Shown piece by piece: positions 32,262 to 41,621 of a DNA stretch of 64,000 bases. The translations under genes were made by a program, and so were the position numbers. Within the stretch, counting starts at the first letter, position 1. Each line of letters begins with the position of its first letter. The notes beneath the pieces were generated by a model, which was not told the DNA's origin, searched no databases, and worked only from the letters and a program-made list of their open reading frames with translations. The DNA comes from an uncultured Eubacteriales bacterium. GTDB lineage: Bacteria; Bacillota; Clostridia; Christensenellales; CAG-138. The stretch covers positions 34,753 to 98,752 of the forward strand of contig UREK01000002.1 of the NCBI GenBank assembly GCA_900546845.1. Direction: 5' to 3'.

Positions 32262-35200
32262 ATGAAACGGGCTATGCTTCTAAAATGCGTATTTTGCGCC
32301 ATCCTTGCCGTTGCGCTTCTGCTTGCCTGTGCCGGATGCGACGGCCTTTACGTGAACGCAGATCATGCATCCGGGCTGCGCATCAACGAGGTCGTGTCTT
32401 CCAACGCGCGCTCCCTTGTGGATGAGGCGCTCGGCACGCCGGACTGGATCGAACTGTATAACGCCTCCGCTTCTCCCATCAACCTTTCCGGCTGTGGGCT
32501 GACCGATAACCCGAAGGAACCGCATAAGTGGACGTTCCCGGATGTGACGATACCCGCCGGCGGATACCTTGTAGTCTATGCAACAAAGGCGGAAGGCACG
32601 CTCTGCACCGGCTTCGGCCTGTCCCGTAGCGGGGATTCCCTCTGCCTTTCCGATAAATATTATGCGCTCCTTGATTATATCGATCTTCCCGCGCTTGAAA
32701 GCGACGTTTCCTATGCGCGCGGGGCGGACGGCGCATTCGGCTATTGCGCGTCGCCTACGCCCGGCGCTGAAAATACGGCGCAGATCGTATCCGCCCCTTC
32801 CCTTTTAGCGTTTGAAAGCGGCGGCGGGGTGCTGACTATTTCCGAAGTGGTGCCAAACAACGCCTCCTATCCGGACGCTTTCGGGAACTATCCCGCCTGG
32901 GCCGAGCTATGGAACGTTTCGGATACCCCGGCGCTTCTCTCCGAATATTATCTTTCCGACGATGCGGAAGACGCCTCCAAATGGCGCTTGCCGGACGCGG
33001 TGCTCCAACCCGGGGAAACCATCCTTGTGTTCTTCTCCGGCAAGGACGAAACCTCCTCCGGCGAATATCACGCCTCCTTTAAACTCGGCAGCAAAGATAC
33101 CGCGCTCCTGCTTTTCTGCAAAGACGGAGCGCTTTCCGACTCTCTCGCCTGGCCCGAAGGCCTGCCAGAGGACATTGCCGTCCTCCCGGATGGACTTTAC
33201 ACAGCCTATCCAACGCCCGGTGCAACAAACGATATGCGCACGTTTGCAAACGCAGAGCTCACCCCAATGGACGGCGGTGACGCCGTGCGTATCAACGAAT
33301 TCCTTCTGCACAACGAATACAGTCTGCGCGACGCGGACGGCGACCGCCCCGCATGGGTGGAACTGTGCAATGCCACGGATTCTGCCGTAAGCCTCGCGGG
33401 CTACTACCTTTCGGATGATCCGGAGGATCCGTTCAAATGGGCGTTCCCGGCGGAAGCGGTGATCGCGCCGCAGGGATACCTGCTTGTTTTCCTCTCTGGC
33501 AAGGGCCGCACGGAGGGGGAACTTCACACCTCCTTCCGGCTTACGCAGAACGACGCTGCGCTCCTGCTTTCCGCAAAGGACGGCCTGCGGTCAGATTTCT
33601 ACGCAATCGATCCCGCTTTGGGAGATAATATTTCTGTTGGCATAGAGCCGCAAACCGGCGAAACGAAATATTATGCTACGCCTACACCCGGTGCCGCAAA
33701 CACGACGCGCGGATTCGATACGCTTGCAAGCGCTGCGCTCCCGGACATGGGCGGCGTATATATCTCCGAAGTAAGTGCCGTTGCTGAAGCGAAAAGCGGC
33801 GGAAGCGCTTGGATTGAATTTTACAATGCCTCCGGCCGCCTGGTTTCCCTTTCCGGATGGCATATTACGGACGACGCGGACGAACTGCAAAAATGCGCAC
33901 TCCCTGCGGTTACGATCGAAGCCGGCGGCTATGCCGTCGTCTCCGCGACGAAGCGCACTGCAAAGCAGCGGAGTGATTTCGTGGCGCTAGGCATCTCGGA
34001 AGCAGGCGAAACGCTGTTTTTGAGCGACGCGGTTGGGAACATCATTGATGTATTTGAAACAGGCGCTCTGCGCGCTGGCATAACAAGCGGGCGGCTTGTC
34101 GGGAGCGGCGTGCCGGAGCGCGTCTTTTTTACATCTGCAACCAAAGGGAAGCCGAACGACGTTGCAGCGCGCTGCGCCTATGCCGCTGAACCCGTTTTTT
34201 CGGAAACCGCGTTGTATCAGGAGGCAGCGTTTTCACTTATGCTCTCTACCGCGACGGAAGGGGCCGAGATCCGTTATACGACCGATGGAAGCGAACCCGG
34301 CCCCGACTCCACGCTTTACACCGGCCCGTTAACCATTTCTGGGAACACGGCGGTGCGCGCAGCCGCCTATTGTGACGGTCTCCTTCCGAGCGACAGCGTT
34401 GTGATGACCTATCTTTTCGAGGCGCCGCACGTTGTGCCGGTCGTATGCATCTCCATTTCCCCCACCGCGTTCAGCGAGGTTTATGCCGCCACAACGAAAA
34501 AGGAACGCGTGGAGCGTGAAGGCGTGTTTTCCTTTTATGAAGACGGCGCGCTTGGCGTTTCCTTTCCCTGCGGCTTCCGCGCAAGCGGCGCTTCCACGTT
34601 GACCGCCGTGCAGAAGTCGCTTGCCGTGCTGCTGCGTTCCGGCTACGGCGTTTCAGAGACGAATTATCCCTTCTTTGCGGACAGCGATGTCGCCGCTTAC
34701 CGTTCGCTCGTGCTGCGTAATTCCGGGCAGGACCGGACGAACGCGCGCATCCGGGATTCCTTCTTCATGAAGGCTGTGAAGGGGCTCAACATCGAGCAGG
34801 TGGAAACACGCCTTACCGTGGTATACATCAACGGGCAATACTGGGGCGTCTACGACCTCAACGAAAACCAGAACGAGGATTACCTTGCGGCGCATTATGG
34901 CGTCGATCCGGACGCAGTAGACATCATCCGCCGGAATTCGACCGCGCTCGAAGGCTCGAAGTACGACTTCCTGCGCGTGCGCGAATACGCGCTTAACCGC
35001 GACCTTTCCGACGACGCAGCGTTCGCAGAATTCGCGCAGTGGGTAGACGTGGAGTATTTCACGGATTATCTCATCGCCCAGACGTACTTTGCCAACAGCG
35101 ATATGTTCAACCAGAAATATTGGCGTTCTGCGGATTATTCCGTAAAATGGCGGCCTGTGTTTTTCGACCTTGATTTCGGGCTGCATTCCGCGAGCGCGAC

Positions 35201-35600
35201 GCGCAGCATCCTGTCTCTCTACTTCCAGGCGGAAGGCGTGCCCTCGCAGGATGGCTCGCTTACCAACATGGATATTTACGTTGGCCTGCGCAAGAATGCG
35301 GCTTGGTGCGACTATTTCTGCGAACGCTATGTTTACGTCGTGTTCAATTATTTCGATGAGAAACGGCTGACGGCTATTTTGGATGAAATGGCGGAAGAAC
35401 TGCGTTTTGAATGGCCGCGCCACGCCGCCCGCTGGAGCGAGGCTCCTTCCCTTTCTAAATGGGAAAGCAGCGTAGCGGCACTGCGGGATTGTCTCGCTAG
35501 GCGCGCGGATTATGCGCTCAAGTATTTGCAGAAGGAATTTGGCGTTTCCGATGAAAATATGGATGAATACCGCGCAAAGGCGCTCTCCATTTCCACATGA
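32262..35600 (+). CDS. Lipoprotein with four lamin-tail domains and a CotH kinase domain
   Basis: 1112 residues. Signal peptide with a lipobox-like end (LLLACAGC, Cys about 23-26) predicts attachment to the outer membrane leaflet. Four lamin-tail (LTD) repeats begin near residues 38 (LRINEVVSSNARS), 191 (LTISEVVPNN), 341 (VRINEFLLHN) and 499 (VYISEVSAVA). A chitobiase-type beta domain (about 642-715, IRYTTDGSEPGPDSTLYTGP) follows. A CotH kinase domain (about 722-1090) shows RNSGQD, YINGQYWGVYDLNENQNEDY and the DLDFGLHSAS metal site. CotH proteins phosphorylate protein targets such as spore-coat proteins. It stands alone between divergent units. The ATG at 32262 is chosen on signal-peptide grounds; an upstream frame to 32139 is open but not protein-like. 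Confidence 0.9.
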   Translation: MKRAMLLKCVFCAILAVALLLACAGCDGLYVNADHASGLRINEVVSSNARSLVDEALGTPDWIELYNASASPINLSGCGLTDNPKEPHKWTFPDVTIPAGGYLVVYATKAEGTLCTGFGLSRSGDSLCLSDKYYALLDYIDLPALESDVSYARGADGAFGYCASPTPGAENTAQIVSAPSLLAFESGGGVLTISEVVPNNASYPDAFGNYPAWAELWNVSDTPALLSEYYLSDDAEDASKWRLPDAVLQPGETILVFFSGKDETSSGEYHASFKLGSKDTALLLFCKDGALSDSLAWPEGLPEDIAVLPDGLYTAYPTPGATNDMRTFANAELTPMDGGDAVRINEFLLHNEYSLRDADGDRPAWVELCNATDSAVSLAGYYLSDDPEDPFKWAFPAEAVIAPQGYLLVFLSGKGRTEGELHTSFRLTQNDAALLLSAKDGLRSDFYAIDPALGDNISVGIEPQTGETKYYATPTPGAANTTRGFDTLASAALPDMGGVYISEVSAVAEAKSGGSAWIEFYNASGRLVSLSGWHITDDADELQKCALPAVTIEAGGYAVVSATKRTAKQRSDFVALGISEAGETLFLSDAVGNIIDVFETGALRAGITSGRLVGSGVPERVFFTSATKGKPNDVAARCAYAAEPVFSETALYQEAAFSLMLSTATEGAEIRYTTDGSEPGPDSTLYTGPLTISGNTAVRAAAYCDGLLPSDSVVMTYLFEAPHVVPVVCISISPTAFSEVYAATTKKERVEREGVFSFYEDGALGVSFPCGFRASGASTLTAVQKSLAVLLRSGYGVSETNYPFFADSDVAAYRSLVLRNSGQDRTNARIRDSFFMKAVKGLNIEQVETRLTVVYINGQYWGVYDLNENQNEDYLAAHYGVDPDAVDIIRRNSTALEGSKYDFLRVREYALNRDLSDDAAFAEFAQWVDVEYFTDYLIAQTYFANSDMFNQKYWRSADYSVKWRPVFFDLDFGLHSASATRSILSLYFQAEGVPSQDGSLTNMDIYVGLRKNAAWCDYFCERYVYVVFNYFDEKRLTAILDEMAEELRFEWPRHAARWSEAPSLSKWESSVAALRDCLARRADYALKYLQKEFGVSDENMDEYRAKALSIST

Positions 35601-35698
35601 AGCGTTTGGATCCTCCCACGTATGCACGATCTTCATTACATTTGCACTCTCGAATTTAACCGTTAGCGTACAAATTTTTTGTATCCATCGTATCCATC

Positions 35699-35763
35699 AA
35701 AAAACTGCGGGAATGTGTGTGGGCACAAGCGTCATTCGCGCCGCATCACATCAACTCCCGCAG
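35699..35763 (-). terminator. Terminator of yebC
   Basis: CTGCGGGA (35705-35712) pairs with TCCCGCAG (35756-35763) across a 43-base loop, followed on the minus strand by TTTTTT (35699-35704). Confidence 0.6.
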
Positions 35764-35790
35764 GCCTTTTACGCAGTTGGATATTATTGT

Positions 35791-36537
35791 TTAATTCTCT
35801 TCTTCCTCTTCGGGAAGGATCGCGTTGTGATAAATATCCTGCACGTCGTCGTTGTCCTCGAAACGTTCCAGCAGGCGCTCCATCTTCTCCGCGAGTTCGG
35901 GATCGGTCGCGTCCACCGTGTTCTGCGGGATCATGGCGACCTCTGCGGAAAGGAACGCGTAACCCGCAGCTTCCAGCGCCTCGCGCACTACGGAAAAATC
36001 GTTCACAGCGGTGTAGATCTCGTAAACATCCTCGCCGGCTTCAAAGTCCTCGGCGCCCGCGTCAAGCGCGGCCATCATAAGCTCGTCCTCGTCGATGGAA
36101 GCGCTGCGCTCGATCACAAGCTGCCCACGGCGCTCAAACATCCAAGAAACGCAACCAGATGCACCCATGCTGCCGCCGCTCTTGTCGAACAGATGGCGGA
36201 TGTCCGCCGCAGCGCGGTTGCGGTTATCCGTTACAACATCAACGATGATTGCGATGCCGTTCGGGCCATATCCCTCATAGGTAATCTCTTCATAGTTTAC
36301 GTTGCCAAGCTCTCCCGCTGCTTTCTTAATGGAACGAGTGATATTGTCGTTAGGCATGTTGTTCGCCTTCGCCTTGGCAATCACGTCGCGCAGCTTGGAA
36401 TTGTTTGCGGGGTCGCTTCCGCCCTCTTTTACGGCGATGGCAATCTCACGGCCGATCTTGGTAAATATTTTGCCGCGCTGCGAATCCGTCTTCTCTTTCT
36501 TGTTTTTAATGTTCGCCCATTTGGAATGTCCAGACAT
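35791..36537 (-). CDS. YebC/PmpR family DNA-binding regulatory protein
   Basis: 248 residues, full length. MSGHSKWANIKNKKEKTD and GGSDPANNSKLRDVIAKAKANN are diagnostic, as are YEGYGPNGIAIIVDV, NRNRAAADIRHLF and the acidic C-terminal domain. Some members act as transcription repressors; recent work links YebC-type proteins to translation of proline-rich stretches, so the role is not settled. ATG at 36537 follows GGGAGGG. Own promoter TTGAAC, 18 bases, TATAAT. Confidence 0.95.
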   Translation of the reverse strand: MSGHSKWANIKNKKEKTDSQRGKIFTKIGREIAIAVKEGGSDPANNSKLRDVIAKAKANNMPNDNITRSIKKAAGELGNVNYEEITYEGYGPNGIAIIVDVVTDNRNRAAADIRHLFDKSGGSMGASGCVSWMFERRGQLVIERSASIDEDELMMAALDAGAEDFEAGEDVYEIYTAVNDFSVVREALEAAGYAFLSAEVAMIPQNTVDATDPELAEKMERLLERFEDNDDVQDIYHNAILPEEEEEN

Positions 36538-36619
36538 AACACTTTCCCTCCCGGTAAAATCAACGCTTTATTATAGCACTGCGGCAAGGGGTAGTTCAAG
36601 CCCCCGGGTTGGCTTTGCG

Positions 36620-37189
36620 TCAGCTTTCCTGCCGCAATTCTTCATATTTTGCCCTGAGCTTCTTCAAGTCGTCCCAGGCGTCTCGCTTTTTGCCCTCATC
36701 CCGCAGGAGTGCCGCAGGGTGATAGGTTGGGAGAATCCATACGCCTTTTTTGCATTTCCACACCCCGCGATCCCGCGTGATGCGGACGCCTTCGTCGTAC
36801 ACATACCGTGCGGCCGTTGCGCCAAGGCAGACGATGATGCGCGGCCGCACGAGCGCAAACTGGGCGCGCAGATACGGCAGACAGGCTGCGGCTTCCGCAT
36901 CCGTCGGCACGCGGTTCTGCGGCGGGCGGCATTTTACGATGTTGCAGATATAAACCTGCGTACGGTCCAATTCTACCGCCGCGAGCATCTTGTCCAACAG
37001 CTTTCCCGCCGCGCCGACAAACGGGACGCCCTGCAGGTCTTCGTCCCGCCCCGGCCCTTCCCCAATGAGCATGATTTCGGCGGATGGATTTCCATCTCCA
37101 ATTACAACATGCGCCCTCGTTTGCGCAAGCCCACATCTGGTGCAGCCCTTCAGTTCTTCATATAGCGCCGCCCATTCATAGTGCGCCAC
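36620..37189 (-). CDS. Uracil-DNA glycosylase, family 4 (Fe-S type)
   Basis: 189 residues. Removes uracil from DNA at the start of base-excision repair. Iron-sulfur cysteines appear in GCTRCGLA and again in IVKCRPPQNRVP and AACLPYL. Motif 1 is GEGPGRDEDLQGVPFVGAAG and motif 2 is HPAALLRDE. The start is a GTG at 37189, five bases after GGAGG; upstream codons to 37249 belong to the overlapping hydrolase gene. It overlaps the end of that gene by 14 bases. Confidence 0.93.
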   Translation of the reverse strand: MAHYEWAALYEELKGCTRCGLAQTRAHVVIGDGNPSAEIMLIGEGPGRDEDLQGVPFVGAAGKLLDKMLAAVELDRTQVYICNIVKCRPPQNRVPTDAEAAACLPYLRAQFALVRPRIIVCLGATAARYVYDEGVRITRDRGVWKCKKGVWILPTYHPAALLRDEGKKRDAWDDLKKLRAKYEELRQES

Positions 37190-38099
37190 AGGAGCCTCCT
37201 TCCAGGAACGCACGAACGTCCTCAAATACCTGCACGCGGTTCGTTTCATTCAAAAGCTCGTGCCGCGCTCCAGGATAAAGGATGCACTTCACTGCATGGC
37301 CCGTCTGCGTAAGCCAGGCTTCCACCTGCTTCACGCCTTTCCCATTCGCGCCCACCGGATCTGCATCGCCCGCGATGAGGAGGATCGGCCGCTTCGGTAC
37401 CTGTGCCGCCCAGTCCACACTTGAAACTTCGCCAAGCCCATCGAACAGGTCGCGGAACGCCGCCGCCGTAAACACAAACCCGCAGGCCGGATCTGCAATG
37501 TATTTGTCTACCTCCGCCTCGTCCCGCGAAAGCCAATCAAACGCAGTCCGGTTAGGCTTGAACGCCTTGTTATATGCGCCGAAGGAGAGCTTGTCCAAGA
37601 GCTTGCTCGGCGTTTGCGGGCCGTTTTTCCGGATCTCGCGCCGCGCGAGCAGCTTTGCAACAGGGAGCGCGGGATTTTTCCCTGCCGTGCCGCAAAAGAT
37701 GAACCCGTCCAGATCCGCTCCATGCCGCGCAGCATATGAACGCGCCAGGAAAGAGCCCATGCTGTGCCCAAAAAGAAAGCTGGGTATGCCGCAATAAGAT
37801 TGTTTTATAGTTTGGTGAACGGATCCAATGTCCTGGATCAGCAAATCCCAGCCACGTTCCGGGCCAAAGTATCCCCGGATACCGTTTTTGCTTATGCTCT
37901 TCCCGTGCGACGCAGTATCCGCGCCCACGACCAAAATGGCGTTTTGATTTAAATATCTTGCAAAGCGGTCGTAGCGTTCGATATGTTCTGCCATGCCGTG
38001 CACAATCTGCAGGACGGCTTTCGGTTCGTTTTCCGGCTCCCAGATACGCACATTCAGCCCACCCTGGCCAGTTGCGGATTGTAATGAGATTTGATGCAT
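37176..38099 (-). CDS. Alpha/beta hydrolase, monoacylglycerol lipase/lysophospholipase type
   Basis: 307 residues. HGMAEHIERYDRFARYL forms the oxyanion loop, GHSMGSFLARSYA carries the nucleophile Ser, and AGDADPVG and the final GARHELLNE give the Asp and His of the triad. The family hydrolyses monoacylglycerols or lysophospholipids in the cytosol or at the membrane. The start ATG at 38099 follows GGAG at six bases; upstream in-frame ATGs have no site. It precedes and overlaps the UDG gene. Confidence 0.88.
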   Translation of the reverse strand: MHQISLQSATGQGGLNVRIWEPENEPKAVLQIVHGMAEHIERYDRFARYLNQNAILVVGADTASHGKSISKNGIRGYFGPERGWDLLIQDIGSVHQTIKQSYCGIPSFLFGHSMGSFLARSYAARHGADLDGFIFCGTAGKNPALPVAKLLARREIRKNGPQTPSKLLDKLSFGAYNKAFKPNRTAFDWLSRDEAEVDKYIADPACGFVFTAAAFRDLFDGLGEVSSVDWAAQVPKRPILLIAGDADPVGANGKGVKQVEAWLTQTGHAVKCILYPGARHELLNETNRVQVFEDVRAFLEGGSCGAL

Positions 38100-38187
38100 T
38101 TTCCGCTCCACACTCCTTGCAAAAATCATATTTTGTATTAGAATACCATATTCGCATGTAAAATGCACGAACTATTACTCCTGCTTA

Positions 38188-38216
38188 TTGCAAAATGCTT
38201 GGATGCGCCTTATAAT
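38188..38216 (+). promoter_or_regulatory. Promoter of the LysR-family gene
   Basis: TTGCAA (38188-38193), 17-base spacer, TATAAT (38211-38216). Confidence 0.75.
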
Positions 38217-38294
38217 TTCTATATAAAAAAAGGTTATGGATCAATTTGGCGTCTTCCCAAATAGGAGCGCCTGCAAATATCAGGAGGAAACACC

Positions 38295-39197
38295 ATGGCG
38301 ACAGACCTCGATCTGTACAGTATCTTTTGTACTGTTGCCCGCTGCGGAAGCCTTTCGCATGCCGCACGCGAGCTTTATGTCAGCCAGCCGGCCATCAGTC
38401 AATCCATGCACCGCCTGGAGTATGCGCTCGGCTGCACTCTCTTCACCCGCACCAGTCGCGGCATTTCCCTCACGAGCGAGGGGCGCATGCTTTACAGCTA
38501 TGCGGAAAAGGCCGTGAGCCTCATTGCCGCTGCGGAAGACCGGCTCAACCGCATGCGCACGCTCCAATCCGGCGGGCTCATGATCGGCGCGAGCGACACG
38601 CTCTGCCAGTTTTTTTTGCTTCCCTATCTGGAAAAATTCCATTTGGAATATCCAGAAATCCAGCTCCAGGTCACCAACCGTACCACGCCGGACACGGTGG
38701 AACTGCTCAAGGTCGGCAAGGTAGACATCGCGCTCGTCAACCTGCCGGTCAACGACAGCAGCCTTCAGGTGCGCGAGGTGCTCAATGTGCATGACGTATT
38801 CGTCGCCTCATCCCGCTTTTCGCATCTGAGGGATCATCCGATCACGATGGAAGAACTTTCCCACGAGCCGCTCGTACTTCTGGAAAAAGCGTCCAATTCC
38901 CGGAAGTATCTGGACGATTTTGCCTCTGTGTGCGGCGTTACGCTGCACCCGGAAATCGAGCTTGGCGCGCATAGCCTCCTCGTGGAGTTCGCACGCATCG
39001 GCCTTGGGATCGCTTGCGTCACACAGGAATTCGCCGCCGATGCGATCCATAGCGGCGAACTGTTTGAAATTGAACTCACAACGCCCATGCCGTCGCGGAG
39101 CATCGGCCTCATTTCCTTGGAAGGCGTGCCGCTCTCCGTCGCCGCGGACCGTTTCATCAGTATCGTGATGGAAAATGCGGGCACGCACAACGCGTAA
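38295..39197 (+). CDS. LysR family transcriptional regulator
   Basis: 300 residues. N-terminal winged HTH (about 1-60: LYSIFCTVARCGSLSHAARELYVSQPAISQSMHRLE) and a C-terminal periplasmic-binding-protein-like effector domain (about 90-295). ATG at 38295 follows CAGGAGG. The spacing to the next gene is 19 bases, so it may drive the WG-repeat protein, although LysR targets are often divergent. Effector unknown. Typical length. Confidence 0.94.
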   Translation: MATDLDLYSIFCTVARCGSLSHAARELYVSQPAISQSMHRLEYALGCTLFTRTSRGISLTSEGRMLYSYAEKAVSLIAAAEDRLNRMRTLQSGGLMIGASDTLCQFFLLPYLEKFHLEYPEIQLQVTNRTTPDTVELLKVGKVDIALVNLPVNDSSLQVREVLNVHDVFVASSRFSHLRDHPITMEELSHEPLVLLEKASNSRKYLDDFASVCGVTLHPEIELGAHSLLVEFARIGLGIACVTQEFAADAIHSGELFEIELTTPMPSRSIGLISLEGVPLSVAADRFISIVMENAGTHNA

Positions 39198-39216
39198 GCC
39201 CCAGGAAGGAAGCGCT

Positions 39217-40383
39217 ATGGAACGCAAAAGGCCGAACACTAAGCATGTTATGTTGCGTATCGATCTCGTGATTGCAGGCATTTTGGCGCTTGCCGTCGCG
39301 CTGTTCGCGGTGCTCTATTCCGGCGGCGGCGTCGGCATTTTGACCAGCGCCGCCACCGGGAACGAAGTGGAACCGGATCCAAACGCCCTGCCGGGCCCTT
39401 CCCCCTCCCCTTCGCCCAGCCTTTCCCCTACGCCCGCGCCGGTTTCTACGGAAGGACGTCTGATCCCTTATCTGGAAAACGGCCTCTGGGGCTACAAGAA
39501 TACCGCCGGGCAGGTTGCAGTCGCCCCTCGCTTCACCGCTGCTTACGAGTTTGACGGCGACAAGGCTTTTGCCGCCGAAGACGGCTATTACGGCCTTTTG
39601 GCAAAAAACGGCTTATGGATTGTGGAACCGGTGTGGGAAGCGGTGGAGGCGTTTTCCGAGGGCTTCGCCGCCGTGGAATCCGGCGAGAAATGGGGCTTTA
39701 TCGATGAAAGCGGAACGCTTGTGATCGACTATAAATTCCGCGAGGTCGGCAGCTTCCATTGTGGGCGCGCCATCGCGCGCAGCGCCGCAAGCTATGGTTA
39801 CATCGACATTCACGGAGATATAGCCGTTTCACAGAGTTGGAGCGCAGCAGGCGATTTCGCGGAGGACGTCGCGTTCGTGCGCTCGGAATCGGGCAACAGC
39901 TACATTATCGACAAGGTTGGGGAACGGATCGCAACGCTCAGTTCCCGCCAGTATGGAACAGCCTTCTCCGAAGGGTTCGCCGTCATCCGCGAAGAGGGCG
40001 TTGCTTATTATCTCAACAGCTACGGACAGACCGCTTTTAAGGATAAATATCAGGAAGCGCTCGCTTTCAGCGGCGGTTATGCGGCCGTCAAGCAGGAGGG
40101 GCTTTGGGGGTACATCAACTCCAAAGGCGCTTCTGTTATTCCAAATACGTTTGCCGCGGCGCAATCCTTTTCCGGTAAGCTCGCCGCGGTAAAAGATAGC
40201 ACCACCGATCTTTGGGGGTACATCGGAACCGATGGGAAGTATGTCATTCAACCCGCTTATGAAGAAGCGCAGCCCTTCTCCGACGGCTATGCGGTCGTCA
40301 AGCAGGATGGCGCATACTATATCATCAACAGGCCGACGGAGAAAGCGCCTCTCTCCCCGGTGCTTCTCTATCTGGCACAATAG
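39217..40383 (+). CDS. Membrane-anchored WG-repeat protein
   Basis: 388 residues. One N-terminal membrane helix (about 15-38) with the bulk outside, a Pro/Ser-rich linker (PGPSPSPSPSLSPTPAP), then about seven WG (KWG-type) beta repeats with phrases such as GLWGYKNTAGQVAVAPRFT, EKWGFIDESGTLVIDY and LWGYIGTDGKYVIQPAY. WG repeats form a beta-structure; extracellular roles are mostly unknown. Start ATG at 39217 behind AGGAAGGAAG; codons from 39175 overlap the LysR gene. Ends in a strong terminator. Confidence 0.9.
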   Translation: MERKRPNTKHVMLRIDLVIAGILALAVALFAVLYSGGGVGILTSAATGNEVEPDPNALPGPSPSPSPSLSPTPAPVSTEGRLIPYLENGLWGYKNTAGQVAVAPRFTAAYEFDGDKAFAAEDGYYGLLAKNGLWIVEPVWEAVEAFSEGFAAVESGEKWGFIDESGTLVIDYKFREVGSFHCGRAIARSAASYGYIDIHGDIAVSQSWSAAGDFAEDVAFVRSESGNSYIIDKVGERIATLSSRQYGTAFSEGFAVIREEGVAYYLNSYGQTAFKDKYQEALAFSGGYAAVKQEGLWGYINSKGASVIPNTFAAAQSFSGKLAAVKDSTTDLWGYIGTDGKYVIQPAYEEAQPFSDGYAVVKQDGAYYIINRPTEKAPLSPVLLYLAQ

Positions 40384-40405
40384 GCCATTTCATTTATGAC
40401 AAGCC

Positions 40406-40443
40406 AAGCACGCGTCCGCAGTTTGCGGACACGTGCTTTTTGT
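40406..40443 (+). terminator. Terminator after the WG-repeat gene
   Basis: Near-perfect stem AAGCACGCGTCCGC with GCGGACACGTGCTT (one mismatch pair), loop AGTTT, then TTTTTGTTT. Confidence 0.85.
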
Positions 40444-40477
40444 TTAAAATATATTTTTGATTATTCGTCTGATTTAA

Positions 40478-40506
40478 TTGCGTCATCATACGTGCAGATG
40501 TATAAT
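40478..40506 (+). promoter_or_regulatory. Promoter of tdh-kbl
   Basis: TTGCGT (40478-40483), 17-base spacer, TATAAT (40501-40506). A short hairpin (ATGTCT/AGACAT) spans the predicted start, just before the AGGAGG site. Confidence 0.7.
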
Positions 40507-40547
40507 ATGTCTGTCAGCTAAAGACATTTATAGGAGGTGTCAACACG

Positions 40548-41597
40548 ATGCAAGCGATGATGGACGCCCTCGTAAAGGAAGCGCCCGGCAAAGGACTCAC
40601 CCTGAAGCGCGTGCCTGTACCCCAGCCCGGAATCGGCGAGGTGCAGATCAAAGTCCACAAAACGGCAATCTGCGGGACGGATGTCCACATTTACAACTGG
40701 GATCCCTGGAGCCAACAGCACATCAAGCCGCCGATGGTGATCGGCCACGAGTATGTCGGCGAGATTACTGCGCTCGGCCCCGGCGTGACGGATTATACGA
40801 TCGGCGACATTGTTTCCGGCGAGGGGCATATCGTCTGCGGCCATTGCCGCAACTGCCGCGCCGGCAACGGCCAATGGTGCAAATTCACCCGCGGCGTCGG
40901 CGTGGATCGGGACGGCGCATTTGCAGAATATCTCTGCATCCCGGAAACAAACGTGATCCGCATCCCTGCCGGCATCGCAGATGTGCCGGAGGAGATCATC
41001 TCCTTCTTCGATGCGTACGGAAACGCAACGCATACCGCCACCATGTTCGATGTGGTCGGCGAGGATGTGCTCATTACCGGTGCAGGCCCCATTGGAATGA
41101 TGGCCGTAGGCATTTGCCGCCAAAACGGCGCGCGCCGCATAATCGTGACCGACGTGAACCAATACCGGCTGGATATTGCCAAGCGCATGGGCGCACACGC
41201 CATCGTCAACCTCAAGCATGACCGGCTGGAGGACGCGATGCAGGAGCAGGGCATGGTGGAAGGCTTCGACGTTGGCCTTGAAATGAGCGGCAACGGCGCG
41301 GCGCTCAACCAGCTCCTTAAAGCCATGCGCAACGGCGGCAAGGTGGCGCTGCTTGGCATCGCCGGGCCGGGTACCGTGATCGACTGGAACGACGTGATTT
41401 TCAAAGGCCTGACGCTTCAGGGCATCTATGGCCGCAAAATGTACGAAACGTGGTATAAGCTCATGGCGATGCTAGAGGCGGGGCTGGATCTTTCCCCTAT
41501 CATTACGCACCGCTTCCACTATACGGATTTTGAAAAGGGCTTCGAGGCCATGAACAGCGGTCAATCCGGCAAAGTGATCCTCGACTGGACTAAGTAA
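40548..41597 (+). CDS. tdh: L-threonine 3-dehydrogenase
   Basis: 349-residue zinc alcohol dehydrogenase family enzyme oxidising L-threonine to 2-amino-3-ketobutyrate with NAD+. Catalytic zinc site in ICGTDVHIYNWD and GHEYVGEI; structural zinc cysteines in CGHCRNCRAGNGQWC; Rossmann GAGPIGMMAVGI. The segment GRKMYETWYKL is typical for Tdh. ATG at 40548 follows AGGAGG. The partner gene kbl starts 24 bases after the stop, so together they convert threonine to glycine and acetyl-CoA. Confidence 0.97.
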   Translation: MQAMMDALVKEAPGKGLTLKRVPVPQPGIGEVQIKVHKTAICGTDVHIYNWDPWSQQHIKPPMVIGHEYVGEITALGPGVTDYTIGDIVSGEGHIVCGHCRNCRAGNGQWCKFTRGVGVDRDGAFAEYLCIPETNVIRIPAGIADVPEEIISFFDAYGNATHTATMFDVVGEDVLITGAGPIGMMAVGICRQNGARRIIVTDVNQYRLDIAKRMGAHAIVNLKHDRLEDAMQEQGMVEGFDVGLEMSGNGAALNQLLKAMRNGGKVALLGIAGPGTVIDWNDVIFKGLTLQGIYGRKMYETWYKLMAMLEAGLDLSPIITHRFHYTDFEKGFEAMNSGQSGKVILDWTK

Positions 41598-41621
41598 ATC
41601 TATCATCGGGAGGGACGGTTT

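Noticed and set aside
36740..37136. Frames on both strands over the UDG gene, with Cys/Arg/His-rich products
   Set aside because: Shadow frames; the UDG has Fe-S motifs and a good start.
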